The position numbers and the translations under genes are program-made. From positions 4,270 to 68,269 of the forward strand of contig NZ_JBFBIK010000035.1 of assembly GCF_040685555.1 (NCBI RefSeq): a DNA stretch of 64,000 nucleotides. The letters run 5' to 3'. Under the pieces are notes generated by a model. It worked only from the letters and a program-made list of their open reading frames with translations. It was not told the origin of the DNA and searched no databases. The stretch is from Sphaerisporangium sp040685555 (lineage in GTDB: Bacteria > Actinomycetota > Actinomycetes > Streptosporangiales > Streptosporangiaceae). Positions 52,356 to 61,302 of the stretch are shown here, piece by piece (the first letter of the stretch is position 1; every line of letters starts with the position of its first letter).

Positions 52356-53312
52356 TCACCTGGCCAACAGGACTTTCCCGATGTGGTCACCGGATTCCAG
52401 GATCCGGTGGGCCTCCGCGGCCTCGGCCATCGGCACCACCGCGTGGACGATCGGCCGGACCGCTCCCGCGGCCACCAGAGGCCACACGTTCTCGCCGACC
52501 CCGCGGACGATGACGCCCTTCTCCGGCACCGGCCGGTTGCGCAGGCCGGTGGCGTGGATCGAGGCCCGCTTCGCCAGCATCGCGCCGAGGTCGAGCTCAC
52601 CCTTCGAGCCGCCCTGGAGGCCGATGACCGCCAGCCGCCCGCCGGTGTTCAGCACGGAGATGTTCTTCCGGAGATACTTCGCGCCCATGATGTCGAGGAC
52701 CACGTCGGCGCGGACCTTCTCGGCGAAGTCCTCCTCGCGGTAGTTGATCGCCTCGTCCGCTCCGAGTTCGAGACAGCGCGCGACCTTCTCCGCCGTACCC
52801 GCCGTGGTGATCACGTGGGAGCCGAGCGCCTTGGCGAGCTGGATGGCACAGGTGCCGATGCCGCTCGCACCGCCGTGGACCAGGAGCGTCTCCCCGCGCC
52901 GCAGCCGCGCCGTCATGAAGACGTTCGACCACACCGTGGAGGCGACCTCGGGCAGTGCCGCGGCCTCCACCAGCGTGATCCCGGAGGGGGCGGGAAGCAC
53001 CTGCTCCCACGGCACGGCCACCTTCTCGGCGTAGCCACCGCCGGCCAGCAGCGCGCACACCTCGTCCCCGGGTGCGAACCCCTCGACGTCCTCGCCGACC
53101 TCGGCGACGACTCCGGAGCACTCGAGGCCCGGGTACTCGGGGGCACCGGGGGGAGGTGGATAGAAGCCCTGCCGCTGCATCAGGTCGGCGCGGTTGACCC
53201 CGGCGGCGGTCACCTCGATCAGCACTTCTCCCCGTGTGGGGCGGGGATCTGGAACCTCCCGCCACTCCAGCACCTCGGGTCCACCGGGCTGGGAAACAAC
53301 GATCGCGTGCAT
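52356..53312 (-). CDS. NAD(P)H:quinone oxidoreductase (PIG3-type MDR family)
   Basis: The 318-residue medium-chain reductase without zinc ligands begins MHAIVVSQPGGPEVLEWREVP and has VNRADLMQRQGFYPPPPGA (the PIG3 signature), GLECSGVVAEVG, and the NADPH fold VHGGASGIGTCAIQLAKALG. It reduces quinones to protect against redox stress. It lies 15 bp upstream of bpa on the same strand, so the two may be co-transcribed. Leaderless promoter: see the -10 element at 53319-53324. Confidence 0.92.
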   Translation of the reverse strand: MHAIVVSQPGGPEVLEWREVPDPRPTRGEVLIEVTAAGVNRADLMQRQGFYPPPPGAPEYPGLECSGVVAEVGEDVEGFAPGDEVCALLAGGGYAEKVAVPWEQVLPAPSGITLVEAAALPEVASTVWSNVFMTARLRRGETLLVHGGASGIGTCAIQLAKALGSHVITTAGTAEKVARCLELGADEAINYREEDFAEKVRADVVLDIMGAKYLRKNISVLNTGGRLAVIGLQGGSKGELDLGAMLAKRASIHATGLRNRPVPEKGVIVRGVGENVWPLVAAGAVRPIVHAVVPMAEAAEAHRILESGDHIGKVLLAR

Positions 53313-53318
53313 GTGACC

Positions 53319-53324
53319 AAACTA
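53319..53324 (-). promoter_or_regulatory. -10 element TAGTTT of the leaderless oxidoreductase gene
   Basis: On the minus strand TAGTTT ends 6 nt before ATG 53312. Confidence 0.45.
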
Positions 53325-53426
53325 TCCGGGTAGCCAAGTCGGCGGTTGACCACGTTGGTCGTGATTGCGGGCGGTAATCTTCAATCTATTTGCTGCCCCT
53401 TTAGCCCAGTCCCGAGGGGGAACACG

Positions 53427-55643
53427 GTGGCAAGACACGATCGTGAGGATCCTCATTCCCTTGAAGAGCAACTCGCCTGGCTCGACGCCATCAAGGAGAA
53501 CGAGGAGGCGCCCGTCCCGGTGACCGTCACCGCGGACGACACCGTCGTCTCGCCATATCCCAAAGACCCCTGGGCCATGGTTCCCGCGGAGCCTCCGGCG
53601 GCCTCGTCGCCGCTGTTCCGCGCCGCAGGCGATCCGGTGCACGGCACCACGCAGCCCGACGACACCGCCGCCGAGCGCGGCAAGGGGGATACGACCGAGC
53701 TCACTCCACCGGCTGCCGAGCGTCTCGGCGGCTGGGGCAAGAAGGACGACGTGCCGCCGTCCTCGCCGGGCGGCGGGCGCGACAGCGGCGCCTTCTCGGC
53801 GCCGATCACCGGGCCGTCCGAGCCGCTTTCCCGCTCCGACACCTCCTCGACCGCGGGAGGCGCCTTCGGCGAGCGAGGCACGTCCTCGGGTGCCGGCGCG
53901 TTCGGCGAGCGTTCCCCGTCCTCCGGGAGCGGCGCTTTCGGGGCCTTCGGCGAGCGCCGGCCGCCTTCCGGCGCCGGCGCGTTCGGCGAGCGGCCGTCTT
54001 CGTCTGGCAGCGGTGCGTTCGGTGAGCGCCGGTCGCCCTCGGGTGCCGGCGCTTTCGGCGAGCGTCCCGCCGCGCCTTCCGGCGGCGCTGCTTTCGGGGA
54101 GCCCGCTTCGCCGGCCTCTTCGGCGTCACTGTCGGCCTCTTCGCCGGCTGCCGAGCAGTCCGTCAGCGACGACACCGACAGCTTCACGTTCGGCTCGCTC
54201 ACCGAGGAGTCTGCAGGCGACACCGGCTCCGGCTGGGTCCCCCTGGGGCCCCTCACGCCCGGCAAGGACGAGGCGGCGAAGTCGTACGAGCCGGAGCCCG
54301 AGACGACCGGCGAGCAGTCGGTGCGCGGCTGGCTTGAGGCCGCGCTCCCGGCGGCGGAGACCGGCGAGTCCGACCCCGAGCAGGAGCGGTTCAACGCCTT
54401 CGTATCAGCGGGGGGCGCCGACACCGATGACGTCGTCGTGCCGCGCGTCGAGCACGCGCTGTACGAGCCTGAGAAGGCCCCGCCCGCGAATCGGCCGGCG
54501 GCGCCCGCCGCCGAACCCAAGGCGCAGGCCGCGCCCGCTGTGCCGAGCGTTCCGGCGGCCGAGCCGGTGACGCCGGAGCAGGCGCCCGAGGAGCAGCGTG
54601 AGCCATACAGGGCCCGCCGCAGGCAGTCTCCACAGCCGCCGTCCCTCCAGCCGGCCTTCGGCGCGCTCACCCGCCAGCCTGGAGCCGCCAAGGCGTCGAC
54701 CGGGGTCAGGCAGACCGCCGACAGCCTCGACCCGGTGTCGTTGCTCCGTGGACGCAGGAACGCTCCCGCGGGCGGCTGGCGCAAGCTGGTCTTCAAGGCG
54801 TCCGCCGGGCTGATCAAGCCCGGTGAGTCGCCCGAGGTGCGCCGCCGCCGCGAGCTGGTCGCCCGCGCCCGTACGCCGGTCGCGACCGGGCATCACCGGG
54901 TGGCCGTCCTCAGCCTCAAGGGTGGTGTCGGCAAGACGACCACGACCGTGGGCCTCGGCGCCACGCTCGCGTCCGTACGGGGAGACCGGGTGATCGCGGT
55001 CGACGCCAACCCCGACCGCGGGACGCTGTCGGACAAGGTAGAGCTGGAGACGTCGGCGACCGTACGCGACCTGCTCAACGAGCGGCAGCAGATCAAGCGA
55101 TATGTCGACATACGGGCGTTCACCTCACAGGCGCCGTCGCGGCTGGAGATCCTGGCCTCCGACCGCGACCCCTCGGTGTCGGAGGCGTTCAGCGCCGCCG
55201 ACTACCAGTCGGTCGCCCAGGTGCTGGAGAACTTCTACTCGATCTGCCTGACCGACTGCGGCACCGGCCTGCTCCACTCGGCGATGTCCGGTGTCCTCGG
55301 CCTGGCCGATCAGCTCGTGCTGGTCAGCTCACCCTCGGTGGACGGCGCCAGGGCCGCGTCGGCGACCCTCGACTGGCTGGAGGCCCACCACTACGCCGAC
55401 CTGGTCAAGGCCGCGACGGTGGTGCTGTGCAGCGTACGGCCGCGGTCGAAGTCGACCGTCGACCTCGACCAGCTGGAGGCCCACTTCGCCGCCCGCTGCC
55501 GCGCGGTGATCCGCGTGCCCTACGACCCCCATCTGGAGGAGGGCGCCGAGGTCGACCTCGACCGCCTGCAGCCGGCCACGCGGGAGTCGTACCTGCTCCT
55601 GGCGGCCTCGGTGGGCGACAACTTCGGAGGCGCCCACGTCTGA
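53427..55643 (+). CDS. ESX/EspI-like ParA/MinD ATPase with long repetitive Gly/Ser/Pro-rich N-terminus
   Basis: The protein has 738 residues. Residues 1-30 (EDPHSLEEQLAWLDAIKENEE) are followed by about 420 disordered residues, with five to six tandem units of about 16 residues built on SGAGAFGERRPPS (about 145-225). The C-terminal domain (about 490-735) is a P-loop ATPase with the deviant Walker A KGGVGKTTTT, the Walker A' region VDANPDRGTLSDK and LTDCGTGL. Actinobacterial type VII secretion loci encode comparable proteins (EspI-like). No eccC or WXG100 gene is in view. GTG 53427 has GAGGGGG 7 nt upstream. A role in ESX secretion or cell-pole positioning is inference. Confidence 0.78.
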   Translation: MARHDREDPHSLEEQLAWLDAIKENEEAPVPVTVTADDTVVSPYPKDPWAMVPAEPPAASSPLFRAAGDPVHGTTQPDDTAAERGKGDTTELTPPAAERLGGWGKKDDVPPSSPGGGRDSGAFSAPITGPSEPLSRSDTSSTAGGAFGERGTSSGAGAFGERSPSSGSGAFGAFGERRPPSGAGAFGERPSSSGSGAFGERRSPSGAGAFGERPAAPSGGAAFGEPASPASSASLSASSPAAEQSVSDDTDSFTFGSLTEESAGDTGSGWVPLGPLTPGKDEAAKSYEPEPETTGEQSVRGWLEAALPAAETGESDPEQERFNAFVSAGGADTDDVVVPRVEHALYEPEKAPPANRPAAPAAEPKAQAAPAVPSVPAAEPVTPEQAPEEQREPYRARRRQSPQPPSLQPAFGALTRQPGAAKASTGVRQTADSLDPVSLLRGRRNAPAGGWRKLVFKASAGLIKPGESPEVRRRRELVARARTPVATGHHRVAVLSLKGGVGKTTTTVGLGATLASVRGDRVIAVDANPDRGTLSDKVELETSATVRDLLNERQQIKRYVDIRAFTSQAPSRLEILASDRDPSVSEAFSAADYQSVAQVLENFYSICLTDCGTGLLHSAMSGVLGLADQLVLVSSPSVDGARAASATLDWLEAHHYADLVKAATVVLCSVRPRSKSTVDLDQLEAHFAARCRAVIRVPYDPHLEEGAEVDLDRLQPATRESYLLLAASVGDNFGGAHV
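53862..54110 (+). repeat. in-frame tandem repeats encoding GAFGER units
   Basis: About six copies of a 42-51-bp unit containing GGCGCGTTCGGCGAGCG encode (S)GAGAFGER(R/S)PPS. The reading frame is kept, so copy-number change would alter only the disordered linker length. Confidence 0.7.
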
Positions 55644-55658
55644 CCGGGGGCCTGTGGC

Positions 55659-55744
55659 GGAGGGTGTGGGATTCGAACCCACGAGGCCGTCGCCGACCTG
55701 GCCGCTTTCAAGGCGGCTGCACTCGTCCACTATGCGAACCCTCC
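55659..55744 (-). tRNA. tRNA-Ser (anticodon TGA)
   Basis: The 86-nt gene on the minus strand has acceptor stem GGAGGGT/ACCCTCC, anticodon loop CTTGAAA (TGA) on a GCCGC/GCGGC stem, a long variable arm and GTTCGAATC in the T-loop. No CCA is encoded. It lies 15 bp after the ParA-like gene in convergent orientation. Confidence 0.95.
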
Positions 55745-55807
55745 AGTGCGACACCAACGATAGCGGTGCCGGGCGGGCGTTCGCGCGCGAGTAGCAGTCG
55801 TTCGGTC

Positions 55808-56542
55808 CTATTCGTACGGCTCGTCGGGCTGCTTGACCTTGGCGACGGCGGTGGCTCTCATCTCGGGGGCCACCGTCCCCTTGGGCAGCTGGTCGTACGG
55901 GGTGGGCACCCACGTGCCCGTCACCTCGACCCATGTGTCGTCGCGAGGCGCGGGGACCCCGAGCACGGTCACCTTCAGGGGGAACGCGTCGGCCGCGCAG
56001 CACCGCAGCTGCATGCGGGTGAGGTACCACTGGCCCTTCTGCTTCGAGTGGACCGCGAAGCCGGTCAGCTTGACCTGCCTGTCCACGAGCGAGCGGTTCG
56101 CGTCGCCCCAGGCCCGGCCGATGAACTCGCCGAGCGGCATGACCGCCGGCCTGTCCCGCGCGAGGACGCCGTACGCTTCGGGCGCCGACGGTCGCGGCTG
56201 GGGCGTGTCGTCCCGTTCGGCGGCGAACGATCCGAGTGCGGGCGGGGTGATGAGGAAGATGGCGACCACCGGAAGGCAGAGCAGCCAGGCCACGCGAGGC
56301 CCGTGCCGGTGCTTCTCCTCCGATTCGTGTTCTGTGCCGGCCTGCGCCTTCGGGGTGTACGGCTTGCGCCACTCCTGGACCAGGCCGAGCACGCCCAGCG
56401 CGAAGATCACCAGGCCCGCCGCGATGAGCAGCGGCCGGAAGCCGGGTTTGACGTAGTTCAGGTAGATGGTGGACAGGGCGGAGACGCGCAGGATCGCCCC
56501 GCCGAGCAAGGTCATCACCAGGCTCTGGGCCATACGGTTCAC
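55808..56542 (-). CDS. TIGR03943-family membrane protein, partner of the adjacent permease
   Basis: The 244-residue protein has two N-terminal membrane helices (about 10-30, 40-58), a third at about 87-105, then an extracytoplasmic domain (GEFIGRAWGDANRSLVDRQVKLTGFAV, a C-C in LRCCAADAFPLKVTV, GTWVP). TIGR03943 proteins are two-gene partners of COG0701 permeases (YcgQ/YcgR in Bacillus). The pair is linked to zinc-related regulation in several genomes by comparative work, as far as I recall. GTG 56542 overlaps the permease stop (GTGA); ATG 56533 is a later option. Confidence 0.85.
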   Translation of the reverse strand: MNRMAQSLVMTLLGGAILRVSALSTIYLNYVKPGFRPLLIAAGLVIFALGVLGLVQEWRKPYTPKAQAGTEHESEEKHRHGPRVAWLLCLPVVAIFLITPPALGSFAAERDDTPQPRPSAPEAYGVLARDRPAVMPLGEFIGRAWGDANRSLVDRQVKLTGFAVHSKQKGQWYLTRMQLRCCAADAFPLKVTVLGVPAPRDDTWVEVTGTWVPTPYDQLPKGTVAPEMRATAVAKVKQPDEPYE

Positions 56543-57567
56543 AGGAGCACCCATCCCACCAGAACACTCACCAGCACGGCCACAGTGAACGTCAGCGGGA
56601 CGAAGCGAACCGCGAAGGCCCGGCCGAACGTCCCCGCCTGCAACGCGATCAACTTCAGGTCCACCATCGGCCCGACGACCAGGAAGGCCAGCTTGGCGGT
56701 CGGGGAGAAGGCCGTGAGCGACGCGGCCACGAAGGCGTCCGCCTCGGAACAGATCGACAGGATGACCGCCAGCACCGCGAGGACCAGCACCGACAGCCAG
56801 GGGATGTCGCCCACGGACAAGAGCCAGGACCGCGGAACCACCACGTTCAGCGTCGCCGCGGTCAGCCCGCCGACGACCAGGAACCCGCCGGCGTGCAGGA
56901 AGTCGTGCCGCATCGCCGACAGGAACGACGCCCACCGGGACTCGCCCTCACGCGCCGTACGGGAAGGGATGCGCAGCCGGCCGGGACGTCCGAGCAGCTG
57001 CCAGATCCAGCCGACCAGCACGGCGACGATCAGGGAGGCGGCGAACCGGCCCACGACCATGAGCGGCTGGCCGGGGAACGCCACGGCGGTCGCCACCAGG
57101 ACGACCGGGTTGACGGCCGGGGACGCCAGCAGGAAGGCGAGCGCCGCCGCCGGGGTCACCCCGCGCGCCATCAGGCCCGACGCCACCGGCACCGACGCGC
57201 ACTCGCATCCGGGCAGCACGAGACCCGCCACGTCCGCGACGGGCACGGCGGCGTACGGCCGGCGCGGCAGCACGCGGGTCCAGAAGGACGGCGGCACGAA
57301 TGCCGTGATCGCCGCGGACAGCGCCACGCCGAACACCAGGAACGGGATGGCCTGCACGCAGATCGCCACGAAGATCGTGGACCATGTGCGCAGGGCCGGT
57401 GCGGTCAGATGAGGTGAGAGGAGAAAATTGCCGAGCAACAGGAAGCCCACCAGGGGCACGAACACCCAAGGGAGTACCTGCGCTTCGGGAGCTCGCCGTC
57501 CCCACGTCGGCGGGGGGACCGGACTGTCGGGCTCAGCGGTCCAGTCGAGTGTGGTTCGGTCGCTCAT
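56539..57567 (-). CDS. COG0701 permease (YcgR/ArsP-like superfamily)
   Basis: The 342-residue protein has eight to ten helices. The two halves carry the family signature: GLVLPGCECASVPVASGL with Cys-rich GCEC, LASPAVNPVVLVATAVAF, and in the second half ILSICSEADAFVAAS and VVGPMVDLKLIAL. ArsP-type members export organoarsenicals, but the pairing with TIGR03943 here suggests the YcgQR-type system. A palindrome resembling a Zur box overlaps the start codon. The ATG at 57567 is the only plausible start. The downstream partner gene overlaps its stop. Confidence 0.88.
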   Translation of the reverse strand: MSDRTTLDWTAEPDSPVPPPTWGRRAPEAQVLPWVFVPLVGFLLLGNFLLSPHLTAPALRTWSTIFVAICVQAIPFLVFGVALSAAITAFVPPSFWTRVLPRRPYAAVPVADVAGLVLPGCECASVPVASGLMARGVTPAAALAFLLASPAVNPVVLVATAVAFPGQPLMVVGRFAASLIVAVLVGWIWQLLGRPGRLRIPSRTAREGESRWASFLSAMRHDFLHAGGFLVVGGLTAATLNVVVPRSWLLSVGDIPWLSVLVLAVLAVILSICSEADAFVAASLTAFSPTAKLAFLVVGPMVDLKLIALQAGTFGRAFAVRFVPLTFTVAVLVSVLVGWVLL

Positions 57568-57579
57568 AAATGATTTAAG
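57565..57579 (-). promoter_or_regulatory. possible Zur box over the permease start
   Basis: CATAAATGATTTAAG contains the perfect odd palindrome TAAAT-G-ATTTA (57567-57577). It shares the central AAATGATTT with actinobacterial Zur sites (TGAAAATGATTTTCA). It overlaps the start codon, so a bound repressor would block initiation. The family context (COG0701 plus TIGR03943) fits zinc control; binding is not proven. Confidence 0.45.
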
Positions 57580-57645
57580 GGGTATTTCTGGATAATGGGC
57601 GATATGAGCTGAGGGTCAGGTCTTGTGGGGTTCGACGTCTTGACG

Positions 57646-58533
57646 CTACACCCGTCCCCTTGGTCGCAGTTGCCCAAGTAGCCAACCGGGCCCGGTAACC
57701 TCGGCGCCCAGCTCCCGGACCCGCCGCCGGAGCTCGCGGTCAGCTGTCACGACCAGCACCCGCTCCCACGGCCTGGTCTGCCGGATCTCTCGTACCGTGT
57801 CCACGATCGTGTCGTCGCCGCTGCCGGGCGAGTCGATCACCGTCACGATGCCGTCGGAGCGGACGCCCCTGGCGGCTCCCTCGACGATCATGATGATCCG
57901 GGGGAACCACTTGGCCGGCGCGGGAAACCCCTCCGGAGGACGCAGTCCGTGCTTCGCCAGATCCTCGACGTCCTCCAGCAGGCGTTTGGCCGCACCGGCC
58001 CGGTCGCGCCACCAGCCGTGCTCCGCCCGCGCGCCCACGATGTTGGCCGCGTCAAGGATCACCACGGACGGCGGGAGGGCGGACTTGATCTCCGGCCAGG
58101 TCTCGGCGAAGCCGGGATGCAGCGTCTCGCCCCCGATCTCGTCGGCGGGCAGCCACCGCATCTCGGTGCTCTCGCCATTCGCCGGGGCGGAGGGGAAGCG
58201 GGCCTCCGCCTCCGCGATCACCGTCTGGAAGGACCAGCCGCCGTGGTCGTCGGTGTAGACGCCGAGGACGCGCAGGCCGTCGCCCTTCAGGGCGGCCTCC
58301 TCAAGGGCCTCCCGCATCGCGCCCGTTACGGCGTCCTCATGGCTGTCGAGGGCTCCTCCGGGAAGGCCCCAGGTGCCCCCGTGATGGCTCCACCACGACC
58401 GCTTCTGCATGAGGACGTGCGGGATGCCCCCGGTGTCGAAGTGCACGGCCAGCAGGCCCGATGACCCGTGCAGCCCCCAGTGCTGATGACCTCGCTCGCA
58501 CAGCGCCCAGCCGTCGCCGTCCTTCGCCGCCAT
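57646..58533 (-). CDS. NUDIX hydrolase fused to a NYN/PIN-like domain
   Basis: The protein has 295 residues. The N-terminal NUDIX domain (about 1-135) has the box GGALDSHEDAVTGAMREALEEAAL (G-x5-E-x7-REx2EExG form, with the last Gly replaced by Ala-Leu). The C-terminal domain (about 150-295) begins VVILDAANIVGARAEHGWWRD and has the acidic NYN/PIN-type pattern SPGSGDDTIVD and VVTADRELRRRVRELGA, suggesting an RNase-like fold. This combination recurs in Streptomyces as far as I recall, but the substrates are unknown. It could couple nucleotide clearance with RNA cleavage (inference). ATG 58533 was chosen; a TTG at 58551 is possible. Confidence 0.75.
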   Translation of the reverse strand: MAAKDGDGWALCERGHQHWGLHGSSGLLAVHFDTGGIPHVLMQKRSWWSHHGGTWGLPGGALDSHEDAVTGAMREALEEAALKGDGLRVLGVYTDDHGGWSFQTVIAEAEARFPSAPANGESTEMRWLPADEIGGETLHPGFAETWPEIKSALPPSVVILDAANIVGARAEHGWWRDRAGAAKRLLEDVEDLAKHGLRPPEGFPAPAKWFPRIIMIVEGAARGVRSDGIVTVIDSPGSGDDTIVDTVREIRQTRPWERVLVVTADRELRRRVRELGAEVTGPGWLLGQLRPRGRV

Positions 58534-58630
58534 CCCTCTATCCTGCCTCAACTTCCCTAAGGCAGATCGAGAGCCCCCCGTAGCCGACCCGTACGTACGT
58601 CGCAGCCACGCTAGAAGGTCGTCGTCGGCG

Positions 58631-59709
58631 TCAAGGCAACAGCGGGCGGAGCTTCGCTCCAGATGGGGTGCGGCGCAGGGGTGGACGGCGGGCCCAGGTG
58701 GCCCAGCGCCAGAGCCATTCCAGGGGCCCTTGGCGGTAGCGGCGCAGCCAGAGCGTGGACACCAGCCACTGGGGAACGAGGATGGCTCCGGCGATCAGGA
58801 GCACCCTCCCCGAGGACCAGCCGTCCGGCGAGCCGCCGATGACGCGGGCGGTCACCAGGACGAGAAGCGTGGCGGACAGGTAGTTGGTCAACGCCATCCG
58901 GCCCAGCGGCGTGAACACCGCCTGTAGCGCCGGCCGGAGCGGCGTTTGAGCAGAAGCAGCAGGGCGCACACGTACGCGCCTGCCATCAGCAACCCAGCGA
59001 GGGCGAACCACGAGATGAAGGCACCCTCCGTGTCGCCGATCTGCAGCCACACGGCGGGCACCGCCCCCGCCGCGAACACCAGGCCCAGCGCGGCCGGGAC
59101 GCGGGCGGAGCGCTCGATCCGGTCGATCACGCCGTACCGGGTCAGCGCCGAGCCCAGCAGGAACAGCCCGGGTACCAGCGGCACGCCGTTGCTGCCGAGG
59201 ATCAGCGGCGTCGCGATGAGGACGGCGGCGAGCCCCGCGACGGCCCAGCGCGGCAGCCAGGTCGAGGGCAGCAGCACCAGCAGGCCGACGACGGCATAGA
59301 TGGTCAGGACGTCCCCCCGCCACAGCAGGAACATGTGAACCAGGCCCATGACGAGCAACACCAGGAGCCGGCGAAGCAGGAGCACCCGTGGGTGGGGGAC
59401 GTGGCGTCCCGCGGAGTCCAGCAGCAGCGAGAAACCGATGCCGAACAGCAGGGAGAAGATCGGGAAGAAGCGCTGGTCGACGAACAGCCCCGGCCAGGCG
59501 TCGTCCTGACTCGCCGCCACCGCAGGCTGGGTGACCGAAACGGTGTCGACCATGTGAGCGATCGGCTTGACGTTGGCCAGCAGGATCCCGCACAGGGCGA
59601 ACCCGCGCAGCACGTCGAGCGCGGCGACACGCGGCCGGCCGGAGGAAGTCGTCGTGGGCCGTCCCAGTCCCGTGGCTTCCGGCATCGGGGGGAGCGTTTC
59701 ATGTGCCAT
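58631..59709 (-). pseudogene. DUF418 family membrane protein, split by a -1 frameshift
   Basis: The 5' part (ATG 59709) encodes a normal DUF418 N-terminus: ALDVLRGFALCGILLANV, DQRFFPIFSLLFGIGFSLLL, then several helices to about codon 255. The family's C-terminus (LQAVFTPLGRMALTNYLSATLLVLV, QWLVSTLWLRRYRQGPLEWLWRW) continues in a different frame and ends at 58631. The switch is at the AAA at 58945-58947 (minus strand CTC AAA CGC). One extra A would restore a single protein of about 359 residues. A base lost in an A run, a sequencing error or programmed -1 slippage are all possible. DUF418 proteins (about 380 residues) are multi-helix membrane proteins of unclear function. Confidence 0.8.
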
Positions 59710-59899
59710 GGGGCCACATCCTGCGGCCCCCGATCCCGGCTCCGGATCGGTCGAACGTAGGGTTCGCGGCAGCCCCGGACCGTACTTCCGGCCGGTTGCG
59801 CACGAACAACGGGCCTCGCCTCGCTCGGACCGTGCTTATTTGAAGCTTCGCTTCGGCGAATCAGGAGTCGTAAGGATCTACAGTGCTACGTCGAGCGAG

Positions 59900-61135
59900 T
59901 CACGGCCTGGGAAGCGGGCCGCACAACTCCTGGTAGGCATCGCGCAGCTCGGCCGTTTCGGGCACGCGGCGCCTCTCAACGGCGGCGACCACCTCGGCCG
60001 CGCGCCAGTAGTTCGACGGCACCAGCAGGCCGCTCGTTATGGCGGTGAGCGTCGTGTGCCCGGCCTCGTCGGGTTGGTCAGACGCCAGGAGCGCCAGGGC
60101 GAGGTCCAGGCGCGCCGAGACGGCTCGTCGCGGGCGTGGCGGGCCGTGCTTCGTCGACTCCAACCGGGCGAGCACCTGACGGGCGTACGGCTCGGCAGCG
60201 GGATCTCCGAGCCATGACAGCGTCGTCGCGGTGTACGCGTCACTCTTGGCGGGGTCGTACCGGTAGTGATGTTCGGGCCGGTGAGGCGACGGCAGTGGCG
60301 CGACAAGCCGCGCGACCCGATCCAACGCGTGTCGTGTCTCCCGGCCGGCACCCAGCCGCGCCCAAGCCCTGCCCTCCTGCGCGGTCGCTTGGATGTACGC
60401 CGAGCTGCCCCTTGGCGCGACCCGCTGCGCGCTCTGCGCAAGGATCAGCGCCCGCTGATAGGCGCCCGCTGTGAGAACCTGCCACGCTTCCGTTTCCAAG
60501 CACCACGCCGCGATCTCGCGGTGCTCGGCATGCCTGGCCAGCTGGGCGGCCGTCCGGAGCCGCGCGGCACCGGCAGGGAACTGATGAAGGTCGATGTGGC
60601 AGGTGGCGGCGAGTAGCGACAGCCAGCCACCGGCCACGAGCAGGCGCCGATGCTCGGCGAGCGTCTTCTTGGCGTCGACCAGCCGGCAGACGTACGCCAA
60701 GTGCTGGCGGACCCGGCCAAGAAGCTCGGCCGGGGGTGTGCCGGGGTAGGCCACCGCGAGATCGTCAACAGCTTGCTCCAGCAACTCCAGAGTCTCCAAG
60801 CCCACATCACTGGCCGCGGCCCGTTGGGCCAGTTCCAACGCGTCGGTCTCATCGTCGCCCCAGGCAGCGCTGCCGGACCTCTCGTTGTCGAGCGACAGCT
60901 CCGACATCCCGATGCCGAACGCCCGGGCGTACAGCGTGGCGTACAGCTCGTTCGGGCGATGGGCGCCAGCTTCCCATGAGCGGATCATCCGCCGAAGGCT
61001 GTCGGTCTGCGGAAGGCGGTCACGGGTACGGGCGTCGGCCGCGTCGCGCAGCCGTACGGCCATGTCCTTCTGGCTCCACAGGCGGGTCCGCCGCTCAGCG
61101 CGTAGCCGGTCGGCCCAAGCCGGAACATCGTTCAT
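59900..61135 (-). CDS. XRE-family regulator with TPR-like C-terminal domain
   Basis: The 411-residue protein has an N-terminal HTH (about 8-80). It has an unusually long loop between helices (DAADARTRDRLPQTDSLRRMIRSWEAGAHRPNELYATLYARAFG). About 320 helical, TPR-like residues follow (AYQRALILAQSAQRV, AEPYARQVLARLES, DEAGHTTLTAITS). This is the actinomycete class of regulators that sense a peptide or a partner protein through the TPR part. It is divergent from a coupled three-gene unit starting at 61303, separated by about 170 bp, and probably regulates it. ATG 61135 is the only good start. Confidence 0.85.
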   Translation of the reverse strand: MNDVPAWADRLRAERRTRLWSQKDMAVRLRDAADARTRDRLPQTDSLRRMIRSWEAGAHRPNELYATLYARAFGIGMSELSLDNERSGSAAWGDDETDALELAQRAAASDVGLETLELLEQAVDDLAVAYPGTPPAELLGRVRQHLAYVCRLVDAKKTLAEHRRLLVAGGWLSLLAATCHIDLHQFPAGAARLRTAAQLARHAEHREIAAWCLETEAWQVLTAGAYQRALILAQSAQRVAPRGSSAYIQATAQEGRAWARLGAGRETRHALDRVARLVAPLPSPHRPEHHYRYDPAKSDAYTATTLSWLGDPAAEPYARQVLARLESTKHGPPRPRRAVSARLDLALALLASDQPDEAGHTTLTAITSGLLVPSNYWRAAEVVAAVERRRVPETAELRDAYQELCGPLPRP

Positions 61136-61302
61136 CGCGGGTGCACCTCACTCAGGGGACACGGGGTTCTCCGCCTGCTTCCTCCAGTGTCCTCTTCCCG
61201 TCGCAGTCACGCAGCCTTGTGATGGAGCGACGTTCAGAGATGGCGGGACCCGCAGGCGCGCTCACGCCGTACGGGTCCCTTGATCGCATCGGAGTGCGAC
61301 CC

